Source: Rotaria sordida (lineage: Eukaryota > Rotifera > Eurotatoria > Philodinida > Philodinidae). Taken from it: a stretch of 64,000 nucleotides of DNA. This document shows, one piece after another, positions 44,001 to 55,963 of the stretch; position 1 is the first letter of the stretch, and each line of letters starts with the position of its first letter. Under the pieces are notes generated by a model. The model saw nothing but the letters and a program-made list of their open reading frames with translations, did not search any database and had not been told where the DNA came from. Location: NCBI GenBank assembly GCA_905250125.1, contig CAJNOL010000694.1, positions 1 to 64,000 of the forward strand, given 5' to 3'. Position numbers and translations under genes: made by a program.

Positions 44001-47000
44001 ATGACCTTCTTAATTTACGTCAAGCTGAAACATCACCTGATGTTCATGATAATAATAATAATAATAATGATGAAAGTAATCATGTATGGGTTCGTGGTTT
44101 TTCAACATTACAACGACATGTATCAATACGTTTACAAAATATTAGTTCACATTTAAAAAAAGATACAAACGAAAATAATAATAATAATAATAATACAAAT
44201 GGAACACAAATTGATAAGATTGATGAAGAAGAAACTGTACAATTAAATAATGCAATAGATAATATTAGATATGAAAATGAATCAAAAGTATGTTAATTAT
44301 TAAATTCTTATATTAATTTCAGAGTTAAATGACTGTTGACATTTTTTTTGCATAGTTTTAAAACACAAAAAGAGGAAGATAACTCGGGTTTTAGTACTAA
44401 GTATAGTCGACATTACTTTATTGTTTTATAAAGTTAATGAAAAATTTCAGAGCATTTTTCCTTCTTGAATACATCATATATGTCACACTTGAAACTGGAA
44501 CTCAATTAAACAAAAATTGAACTTCAAATATCAATTTTCAAGTTTCTAATGAACATAGTCAGTCCCTTGATGCGGTTGTCATGCAAAAATACACGTACCA
44601 GATCTCTCTCGATGGGGGTGCCGCGGAAATAAAGGCAACTGAAATTTGAATACATCATATGTTTTGAAGATGATGTTAATTCACTTTGGAAACAATATGC
44701 TTCCTCAATTATAATATAATGAACAGATAATCTAACTTGATTTAAAAGAAAATTTGCTTAAAACCATAGAATATTTTGCTATAAACTTGCGTTCGAATCT
44801 CAGTAAATTCTTTTTTCATGGTCTTGATCCATACATATTGAATCTTGACTCCTATAGAGTTAGTCTGAATCAATATACAAAGATATACGTGATAGAAACT
44901 CGAAGTTTACTTTCACTGAAAGAAGTAAATTGGCACAAGAATGAATTTTTGATTTAAGTGCGACGAAAGCCACTAGTTATATCAGCCATGTTAAACACTG
45001 TGGAAATAGCATTTAAAAAGGTCGATATATATCTCGAAGAAATTGAAGAAGAACGAAATGATCATGACGACGATGTTTGGAAGCATTTATAGTATAGATG
45101 ATTGTTGATGATTATTGACTTTTATAGTGAAATAACATAAATGTCTTCAAATTATTTTCGATTGATCGATTTGAATTTAGAAAATTATTTTAATGAAAGT
45201 ATCAATAAAATAAAGATTTAAGAGAATTTTTTGAAATTATTGATGTATTATAATCATTATTGATCTCGATTTTGCATGGATTGATAGACAAGAAGTTACG
45301 CTATATATCCATTGTATTATAATTGAGAAAACATATTTTCTTCAAAATTTCTGATGTATTCAAGAACAAAAGCGACTGAAATTTTTTATAGAATTTGTAA
45401 AGTGATAGAGCAATGTCGATTCTAGATCATATTGAAATCCGAGATATTTTGGGTTTTGAAATTATTCAAAAAATGTCTACAGCCATTTAATTCTGAAATG
45501 GACTATAATTTCTATATAAAAAAGAAATAATTTAATTTTGTTTTATTTTTTTGAGAAAAAATCTCAAACAATAACTGAACGTGAAGATGAAATAGAACAA
45601 GATGAACGATATTTTGTTAAAATTCATGCACCATTTGAAGTACTTCTTGTTTTGGTAAGATAAAATTAAAAAAGAGAATTTTTATTTATTTAATTTTTCT
45701 TTTTTTTTTTTTATAATTTGATTTATATAGGCAGAAAAATTAAAAGTTAAATTACCATTCAGTGAAAATAAATCACCATTAAAACCTAGTTTATTTGATC
45801 AAGGTTTACCATGTCAATCAACTCGTCTTAATCCACGTGAATTTCCTAAACCACATAAAGGAAAATCTTTTTTTACGGCTTGTTATCAAAAAAGTCTTCA
45901 TTATAGGTTTGTAGAGAATATAATATAAATATAAATTCTATATAGAATTAAATAGATTTTCGAAATATTTTGATGATGTTGATAAAGTCTTTCGTCCATC
46001 TGAACGAAGTCGTCTTGTTTATGAAACTCTTCTTCGTTGTCCATATCGATCATCAGAACAAATGCTTTCAGGTAAGTTTAATCATTGTACTTCGTAAATC
46101 GTTTTTGTTTTTTTGAAATCTAAAGAAAAAAAAAAACAAAAGTATGAAATTCTATTCGAAATTTTGACTAATCTTTCTAGTCAACCGGCTTGTTTTATCT
46201 TTTAATGACCGTAAGCATTATGCGATATGAAGATTTAACATATTTACCTTTGATTAATTTCATTTGATTTTTTTTTTCATTAATGAATATAGAAATAAAA
46301 TAAAAAAGTTGAACTGTTTTTTTTCTTTTCTTTTTTAGCTATGAATGGAACAAGAGATGAATTATCAGAAATAGATTCAAGATTAACAAATCAGAATTTG
46401 AATAGAAAAATACTACAAGCAACTGCAAGTGAAGATCAAACATTAAAAATTGAAGAAGTTTTTACATCAAGTACAAGACGATCGGGTATGATTTTATTTC
46501 ATCGATATTCTTTTGTTTTCTTTTTTTGTCAAATTAATAAATCATTTAATTAAACTCTTAGGAATGAAAGATACAGGTAACAAATAAAAAAACAACCGAG
46601 TAGTATTTGATGTTCATAGATTTTTCACATGCTTCTTCTTCTCATTAGTATTTATCGCTTGTTTAGTATATGCTTATATATTTCATTTGATTTGATTTTA
46701 TTGTTTTATGTTTAGTTTATTTTTTTTATGTTGTATGTTATTTTATGAACATTCGGATGATATGTATATGAAATTTTGTTTTCATAGGTATTGAAGTATT
46801 ACTCGAAGAAGGTGTATATGAAGCAGCATATCCATTACATGATCAACTTATTCGTGAACAAGATGCTGGTGAACCGGAAACATGGAATGATCGAATGGTA
46901 AATTTATACCTAAGTGAAATAATTAGACGCTAAAATTTTACAAGATCGTACCTCTAATCTTGTAAAATTAGATGAAAATCATAGTTTCAAAAATCTTATA

Positions 47001-50000
47001 CTAACGAGCAAAGTTCTCAAACTGATAAATCACTTTTGAGTCTAGACTTTAAATGAATACAGGAACACTAGAAAAATTAATTTTCGAATTTCGACTTAAA
47101 GCTTTGCATAGAGACAGACTTTTATGAGAGTAGTTTATTGTGAAAATTTCGAATCTTTGAATTTACTTCTATCTTGAATGGAGAATGTCAAACCTGCCTG
47201 TTTATCTAAATGATGTAAAAGACACGCTATTATCATAGTTATATCTTAGGATAGGAATGGTGACAAAATCTGAAACATTCACAAAACTCTATTTTCATTA
47301 AGATCTGTCTCTATGCAAAGTTATATTTGCAGCAATAAGCTAAGGGCGAGAACTTTTTTCAAAGTATTCATAGCTCATTTCGATCTACATAATGCACATA
47401 ATCTTGACTCAAAAGCGATTAATTAATTGGAGAATTTCTCTCGTAAGTCATAATATTAAACCTTTTTAAGTTTGGCAGAGGCTGCGAAACTTAAAAGAGT
47501 TCTTCACCCAGATACACTCTCGGAACTTTTTTTGACAAAACCATTCAAGTTTAAAACCTCAAAAAAAATTCCGAGAGTATGTTCGGATAAAGAATTATTT
47601 TAGGTTTCTCAGCCTCTGCCGAACTTTATTTCTGAGATTGAGATTTTTCTTTTGTATAATTTCATCTTTTTTTTTTTTACTTGGATATATTTTTGATAAA
47701 TCGAAAAAATATATTTTTTTCTTAAGAAATTATATTATCGTTGGGCAAAATTTAAAAATATATTTCGTATTCAACCGATTCATGCTATAAGAGATTATTA
47801 TGGTGAACGTTTAGCATTTTATTTTGCTTGGCTTGGATGGTATAATTCATTATTAATAATTCCATCAATTCTTGGAATATTTGTTCTTTTATGGGGTCTT
47901 CTTTCGGTTAAATATGATAGACCAACACTTGATACATGTAATTCAACTTCTAGTTATTTAATGTGTCCAAAACTTGTAAAAAAAAAAGAAAAAAATTTTT
48001 TTTTAATAATCTTAATTATATTATTTTAATTTTAGGATCGACAATCATATTGGTTTTTAAATGAAACTTGTTTCAATGCAAAAGTATGTCAAAAAAAAAA
48101 AAGAACCAATCAATTATTTTTTTTTTCTTTAGATGTCTTATATTTTTGATAATTCAGCTTCTGTAGCTTTTGCTATAATGATAAGTATATTTGCTGTAAG
48201 TATTAATTTCCTTTGGCAACGACATGAATTTCGACTTCAATATGAATGGGATATGGTAATAGACAAAAAACAAACAAATCATTTATTGTATTCAATAAGA
48301 ATAAATTGTTTTTGTGTTTTTCTTAGACGGATATTGCTGAAGAAACTGAAACATTACGACCAGATTTTGAACGACGTGTTGAAAAAACAATTATAAATAA
48401 AGTAACTGACAAAGTTGAACCATATGTACCACCTTATAAAAGATTTCTTTATTATACGTATGTTTATTTTTTTTTTTTATTTTTTTTAATTTAATATATT
48501 AAATAAATCATTTTTATATAGATCATCATTTTCGATTGTAGTATTAATGGTATTTCTTGTTTTAGCTGTTGTTGCTGGTATTGTTATTTATCGGTAATAA
48601 TAAGATTGTCATTGTTGTTTAAGTTTGATCATAAATAATTAATTTTTGATTAGATTAAGTGTTTCAGCAGCATTTAATTCAATCGATAGAGAAATGTGGA
48701 TTTATCGATGGAAACCAATTATTGTTCCAATAACTGGAGGTATTGAAAACAAAACAAAAAAAAGATTCATAGTTTATTTGCTAATTTAAATTTCGATATT
48801 GTTAAGAAAAAATCAGTCTGTTCATGTATAGAGTTCGATATGATATCGGTAATATCAATCGAAAATAATTACATTCGACAAATAAATTGCATATTGATTA
48901 TTGTTGAAAGTTAGAATTTCTTTAAGTCTTACTTTTTATATCGGTCGTAGACTGGCTGTGTCAAATTGACTCCTTATCGTTAGCCATTATCAGTCGCATC
49001 TACTACTATACAACCATTTATCTGCATCAAAGTTTAAAAACATATTATGATCATTTAGAATTTAAGAAAAATTTTTGAATGCTTTAAAAGGCCCTTAAGT
49101 ATAGATTTTTACTACCGTTTAGTATCTTTTTCTTTGCTAGAGATCTTTGATGTAGAGTGTTGTGCTTGCCATTTGATTGCTGAAGAAACGTACTCATTAA
49201 CTTTTGACTCTGGTTGCTATGAAGAGCATGGGAAGGGATGAGCTGCAAAAATTTTACTTAGAACTTACACTCACTATTTTACTTCGAAAATATATAAGTG
49301 AAAGTCTACATACTATCTTTAATTTACTCTAATCTTTGTGTTATAATTTTTGTTTTATTTTTATTCTTCTATGAAGTTTTACGTATAGTAAAATTATTGA
49401 GATATTTTGATTTTACTAAAACAATTTATAAGATAGTAGTTATTCACAAATGAATAATTTGATCATTCTTTCTATTTCAATAGATACTGATAAAAACTTT
49501 ATAGACATATATTTTTGTTGAAGCACGACATGATAAACTAAGATGTATATTTTCTATTTGATGAACTCTATTAACTTTTTATATTTATATCCTATAGAAA
49601 AACTTTTTTTTCTAAAATTTATAATTAATAGAAATTATTTGAATGTCATTTTACTTAAAACTTTCATGATATTCTTATAAGGTGCCCGCAATTGGAAGTT
49701 TGAGTAAAGACTTTTTGACATTTTTATGTCACGATTGGATAGACCTCATCGAATTACCTGAAAAACTGTTATTTTTGTTGTGAAACTTAGATCTAAAAAA
49801 AAATCAGAAAAACCTATAAAAATTGAACTACGCCAAAAGTATCAAGTTCCGCTAGCCTCAATATTTATCCGAATTTTTGTTTTGATTCTACTAGCCATAA
49901 ATATGAGTTTGACTATCAGAAGTTCAATTTCGAAAGAAATGAATATCACATTCAGAATTTACATCGAATAGTATATTCAACAATACTAATTTCCATCAAA

Positions 50001-51848
50001 TAAACGATTTGTCTCAACAATCAAACAATATTTTTCAAAAAAAACATGCATTATATCTTTTTTTTCCCTAACTATATGATAAGTAAAATAAAAAAAAAGC
50101 AAATTCAGACAAATATAGAGGCTACTAAGAGTTGATACTTTTAGCATATTTCAATTTTTATAGACTTTTTTGATTTTGTTTTTTATTAACCCTAATTTTC
50201 ATTACAACAACATCATCTAAATATGTCAAAAACAACATTGTTTTTCTTATTTAGCATTAATCAATTTAATTATAATTCTAATTTTACAATATTTCTATGA
50301 AATTCTTGCTATATGGTTAACAAATGTTGAATTACATCGAACTGATAAAACTTATGAAGCAAGTTTAACAATAAAAATGTTTTTATTTCAATTTGTTAAT
50401 TATTATGCAAGTATATTTTATATAGCATTAATAAAACCATTAATTATATATAAACCAACATATCTTGATCGACATTCAAAAGCATTTCGTTTTGAAGAAT
50501 GTGATGTAAGTGGTTGTGTATGGGAATTATCAATACAATTAATAATTATAATGATTGGTAAACAATTAATATCAAATATATGGGAATTTTATTTTTCAAA
50601 ATTATGGAATATGTGTCGTAAACGTATTACATTTCGTCATACAGTACGACAAATAAATGAACGTAATGCTAAAATGAAAAAATTAGATGAACAAATTTTA
50701 ACAATTAATTTAAAACGTTCATATGAAGAAGATTTTTTATTACAACCATTTGAATTAACAACATTATTTTATGAATATTTAGAAATTATTTTACAATTTG
50801 GTTTTGTAACATTTTTTTGTTTATCATTTCCATTAGCACCATTATTTGCATTTATAAATAATATATTTGAAATACGTATTGATGCACTTAAAGTAGTTAA
50901 AGAATTTCGTCGACCTGTTGCACGTCGTGCAATGGGTATTGGAACATGGAATTCAATATTAACAATAATGGCTAAAATAACTGTTTTATCAAATGCATTT
51001 TTAATTGCAATTACATCAGAATATATACCAAGACAAGTTTATTATTGGACTATTGGAAATTATTCATTAAATGGTTTTCTTAATCATACATTAGCACCAT
51101 TTCATTCAAATGATTTTCCATTAATTATTAATCGTACATTACTTGAATGTCAATTTATTGAATCACGTTTAATTGATTTATCTAAACAATCAACATTTTT
51201 TATACCATTTGCTCAATCATATCATTTATCATATTTTGATTGTAATTCAACATTAGCTAATGAAATACGTTCACAAATTGATTTTTCGACTTGTTATTAT
51301 AAAGATTATCGACTTGTAAGAATTAAATATAAATAATTCATGTTTTTTTTTTTTCTTTTGTATAGGATCATACACGAAATTATGGACGTTCATATATGTT
51401 TTATTATGTAATGGTTGCACGATTAGCATTTGTTATTATTTTCGAAGTAAAGTTTTTTTTTTAAATATTTCGTTAATATATTAATAATTGATTATTTTTT
51501 TATTTGTTTAGCATTTTGTATATAGTGTTCTTTTTCTTGTTCGAAATCTTATTTCACGTGTACCACGTGATGTTCGAGCTCAACTTAATCGATGTCGATA
51601 TTTAGTACAACAAATGTATTGGTGTGTATTCGTTGTTGTTGTTGTTGTTGTTTTCTAAATAGTTTTATTATTATATTAATAGGGGTGCTGAATTGTATGC
51701 TCAAAACCCAAATCTTATTAAAAAAGATGAAAATCGTGTTCGAATTGATGAACAAGATCATGAATATCATAGACAAAGTACTCTTCCATCGCTTATGACT
51801 ATTCCAAATGAATTAAATTTCGATGCATGTGTTACTCCAGAATTGTGA
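41033..51848 (+). CDS. Anoctamin (TMEM16) family channel/scramblase
   Basis: Twenty-three exons join in phase to 1234 residues: 41033-41138, 42194-42247, 42382-42453, 42635-42721, 43414-43487, 43706-43936, 43997-44287, 45556-45654, 45731-45906, 45956-46071, 46339-46485, 46562-46576, 46788-46897, 47727-47975, 48036-48083, 48133-48255, 48327-48457, 48522-48593, 48654-48739, 50255-51315, 51366-51446, 51512-51621, 51683-51848. A disordered, His- and Asn-rich cytosolic N-terminus with a dimerisation-type domain (ILVYTRYHSSHF) precedes ten membrane spans. The Ca2+-site glutamates and aspartate are visible: E873 (SNIWE), E936 and E939 (YEYLEIILQFG), E968 and D972 (NNIFEIRIDA). FPLAPLFA and RRPVARRA are family signatures. 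It is Ca2+-activated chloride channel or lipid scramblase; subclass uncertain. The start could instead be the in-frame ATG at 40898, and exons 1-4 are inferred from splice phase only. Confidence 0.92.
44288..45555. other. Anoctamin intron 7 (1.27 kb)
   Basis: One of the large introns of an otherwise compact gene. A slightly G+C-richer block lies at 44560-44640; no terminal repeats or coding frame identified. Confidence 0.4.
47065..47455 (+). repeat. Dispersed fold-back repeat, copy B, in an anoctamin intron
   Basis: Same family and orientation as 23060-23545, at about 70-75% identity by eye. The hairpin arms are CTTTGCATAGAGACAGAC and GTCTCTATGCAAAG. Confidence 0.75.
47473..47628. repeat. 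Hairpin of about 155 bp in an anoctamin intron
   Basis: GGCAGAGGCTG near the left end and CAGCCTCTGCC near the right end, plus ACTCTCGGAA and TTCCGAGAGT further in, form an inverted repeat with arms of about 65 bp. It is immediately 3' of dispersed repeat copy B. Confidence 0.8.
48740..50254. other. Anoctamin intron 19 (1.5 kb)
   Basis: A+T-rich, no exon needed by phase. About 49733-49775 (GGATAGACCTCATCGAATT and following) resembles a single diverged monomer of the satellite at 16555-17850. Confidence 0.4.
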
Positions 51849-52357
51849 TATTTACTGCATTTCATTCTGTTCAGTCACATTTATGTATTTCATTTACTTT
51901 ATATCAATACAAATAATTTCTCTTTCACTTGTGAGAATTTCATCATTTTCTTCATACATTCCGGTCATAAAATTCATGTGACCTATTCAGATTTATTGAT
52001 GTTGTTTAGATAATAATTAGTATATAGAGTATTGATTTGTTTTTTTGTGTGAATTCTTCTATTTCTTTAGTTCTATGTCAGATGAAATCTTTTCTGTTTA
52101 TTGATTACAAAAAAAAGGAAAAAATTTAGTTTCCCATAGTGTAAATTTATCATCAAAGATAAATGAAATTTTATCCTGAAGAAAAATTATTTTCAGTATG
52201 ATGTACTGAAATCGAATAAAAAAAAACTAAAAGCTGAATATCAACAAAGATAAGTTGAAAACAATAATTTTACAATTTATTGAATATTAACAAAAAATAC
52301 AAATTACATTAATCATTCATTAAAAATATACATGTATGATTAATATTTAGTTTTTTT
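51849..52357. other. Convergent 3' spacer, anoctamin and ankyrin/SOCS gene
   Basis: A+T-rich; must contain both 3' UTRs. Nothing else seen. Confidence 0.5.
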
Positions 52358-55300
52358 TTAAAGTGTTGCTTGTGAAAGAAATTCTACCAGATGTCGAGTT
52401 AAACCCATTTGTTCGAATTTCTTTTTTGTTGGAAGATTTATTTTTGTACGAATTAGTTTTCGTGCTAATTCAGATAATTTCAATGGTGTTGATCGTAAAG
52501 AATCTAATTGTTCTTGAAGTATTTCAACTTGTTCACTTGGTTGTTCAGCATTAAGTTGAGGAAGACAATATTTTTCAATAAGTGAATAAAATCGTTCAAT
52601 ATTATAATTATAATGTACTAATCGAACAATTTTTAAGAAATATTCACAAACAGTTATAAATTCTTTATCTTTTGAATTTAATAAGAAGTAATTATCGGGA
52701 TGTGTTGAAATAGAATGTAAAAGTTGAAAAATAAATTTAGATTTATCAATAATTGATATACAATTGTATTCAAGTAAAAGTAAATAAAAAGCTGGACAAT
52801 CATTTATTAATGGACATGGAAATGTTGGTAATTTTGATGAGTATAAAGAAGCACCTTTTTCTATTAAACTTCGAAGATGTTCAGTATCAATATCATGATG
52901 ATGTAATTGTGCACGATCAAAAAGAAGATCAAGAATTGATGCACAATAATGTTTTTCATTAATATCAGGATTTTTTTTCTATAAAAAAAAAAAGAAAAAC
53001 AAGATGTTAACGTAATCTTTGAAGAATTAAAATATGTAAATTCCTATCTATTGTTAATGCAATGATAAAGATAAAAATTCTTATACATGCAATATGAAAG
53101 AAGAGAAAAGAAAAACTACAGAGATGAATGATGTACGGTCAGTTCTGTCCGAAAGATTTCGAAAAATGGTAGAAAGATGAAAATATAACATTTGACATAA
53201 ATCTTACACGACCAGAAAAGATATTATTTCAAATGAAAAAGTGTTCGTCCCGATCTTCTCGAAGCTATCTCATCTATATCTACTTCTAGCAGAGAAAAAA
53301 CGAAACCGAACGCCGGAATTTTCGACCTCAGTATCTTAAATTCAGCTGTGTTTTATAAAAATTCCACGGTAGATTTCTGTCTGTCCTAATCTATGAGAAA
53401 GCAATGGTAATACTATGATATCTGTGATAGAGGAAAGATGATTTTGTTAAAGTGTTTTAAATCATGTTTCATAAAAATAAAAATAAACTTACAAGCCAAT
53501 GATTGATAAAAAACATAGCCGCTTCTCGATCACCATATTGAGCAACTGTATATAAAAATGCACCTTTTGGTTGATCAACTTTTTCATATGTACATCCATG
53601 TTCCATTAAAAATTCGACTATTTCTAATGCTTTTGAATTTTTTAATAAACAAGCATAATGTAATGCTGAATGTCCATTTGAACATTTTGCCAATACATTT
53701 ACCTTGTAATTTAATATTAAATGTTTAACAATATTAAATTTACCTTGCATAGATGCTAAAATTAATGGTGTCATACGACTTTCATTACTTTGATCATCAA
53801 GTAATTTTGCATGTTTATTTTTATATAAATCAATTAAATTTAAATTATAATCTTCATCTTGAGATAAAATTATACCTACATGAATTGGTAAATGATTTTG
53901 ACTATCACGAAGATCAATTCGTGCACCACATGATACAAGATATTGAACAAGATCATAATCATTAGTAGTATAAGCATGAAATATTGGTGTTTGTCGATAA
54001 CAATTAAGTTCATTAACATCTAAACCTCCAAATTCAATAAGATAAAAAGCACTTTTCATACAATCATTTTTACATGCTAAATGTAATGCTGTTTGATGTT
54101 CACTATCAACAGCTTTAACATCAGCACCATTTTTAATTAAAAGATAAACAACTTCTGGTTGTTTACTGTCTGCTGCTAATAGAATTGGTTTCATTCCATC
54201 ACCTGCTGGTTCATTAATTAAATCTTTTCCATCTTGTTTTGTTAAAAGACAACTTGTTAATTTAAATCCATTTTTTTTATGTTGTACAGCTAAATGTAAT
54301 GGTGTATCACCAACACGATCTCGTATTTTAATAGTTACATTATTATCAAGTAATAAATCAACAATTTTTTCATCACCATAACTTATTGCATAAAATAAAC
54401 AATTTCGATTATTATCATCAACTGCATTTATATTTACATTTGAAGATTGTATTAATAATGATATTAATTCATAATTACCCATTTGACATGCAACATGAAT
54501 TGGTTGTCTTGAATAAAGATCTTTTTTTGTTAATAAAACATTTTTTTTAATTAATATACGACATAAATCAATTGATTGATTTATTGTACATAACATAAAT
54601 GGATCAATTAATTGTTCATTTCGTTTTTCAAGATCAAATGTACCATTTGTATCATTAATTAATAGTTGAAGAAGATTCTCACGCATTGAAATATTTGTAC
54701 ACATACATGCATGATGTATAGCTGTATTACCAGTTGTATCAAAAACATTTCTTTCAAGGCCAGGTTGTTTAAGTAAATATTCAATACCATCCACAAAACA
54801 TTCATCAATAGCAATCATTAATGGTGTTCGTCCATCGGTAGTTGTTTTATTTAATAATTCCCGTTGATGTTCAACAAGAAGTTGCAATAATGGAAGATTT
54901 TGACTAACACATGCATATGCTAATAATGTATGACCTTGACTATCTTCTTTTTTTAAATCAATAAGATGACTATTTTTTTCATATTTATTTAATAAAAATT
55001 TCATTAAATCATATTGTTGTTGTTGATCATCAGCAGTCATTGTTTCAACATATGTTGGCATACAAAGAAAATGAATTGCTGTTCGACCAAAATCATCTTG
55101 TTCAGTAAGTTGAGCACCTTTTGAAAGTAAAAGTTCAATTAAATTTTGATTTCTTCCCCAACATGCATAATGAATTGGTTGAATATTAAGTTGATCACGT
55201 GCACTAATACATGCACCATGTTCAATAAGATCTTGTGCTATTTGTACTGTATGTTTTGCTCGACATGCCCAATGAAGTGGTGTTGTTGATTCTGTTGATG

Positions 55301-55963
55301 TCGTATTAACTTGTGCACCATTATTTAATAATATTCGAGCTGTATGTGCATAAGATGGAAGTCGTTTAGGAAAATATTTTGACCAAAGACAAACAAGTTG
55401 TAATGCAGTTAAATTACGAACAATTTCTTTTTTATTTGTTTTAAAATTTTCATATATTAATGAAAATGGTTCATTAACATCTTGTTTATTTCGAATAAAT
55501 AATAAACATACTTGACTAAAACCATATATACATGATTCATGAAAAGCACTCATTGTTGATGATACAAGTTTATCTTTTTTATAATGTTCGACATTCTTTT
55601 CTAATAAATATTTAACCATTTCATATGATTGAATATCATAAAGAAAACGTAATAGAGCATCAGCTTTATCACTAACAGACTCATCTGTAAGTAAATCTGC
55701 ATAAAATTTATCCAATTCATTTAAAGATTTTTTTTCCCATAATTCAACCAAACGAACAAGATCAGGAATCCAATCACGAATGTATTGAGCTATAAGAAGT
55801 TTAAAAAATGTATATAAAAAAAATAATAATATAACTTACCATCAATTGTATCAGATTCAGTCAATTTACGTGATAATTCAGTAACATCATGTATATAAGT
55901 TTCTTCATTATTCAACTTCCAAAAATCATATATTAAAGATATTTTATGTGTATCGAGTAACAT
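52358..55963 (-). CDS. Ankyrin-repeat SOCS-box protein (ASB-like ubiquitin ligase adaptor)
   Basis: Three exons (55963-55840, 55789-53493, 52978-52358) give 1013 residues. After about 90 residues of helical N-terminus, roughly 16 ankyrin repeats run through about residue 800. Consensus motifs include TPLHWACRAKH, RTAIHFLCM, GHTLLAYACV, GRTPLMIAI, GDTPLHLAV and TALHLACKND. A helical linker follows, and a C-terminal SOCS box lies at about 972-1013 (PLKLSELARKLIRTKI, then LTRHLVEFL). SOCS boxes bind elongin B/C and cullin-5, so the protein probably presents substrates to a cullin-RING ligase; the substrate is unknown. It is much longer than most vertebrate ASB proteins (300-600 aa). The usual Cul5-box LPxP is not seen (MGLT instead), so cullin choice is uncertain. 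The ATG is the first in its frame. Confidence 0.88.
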
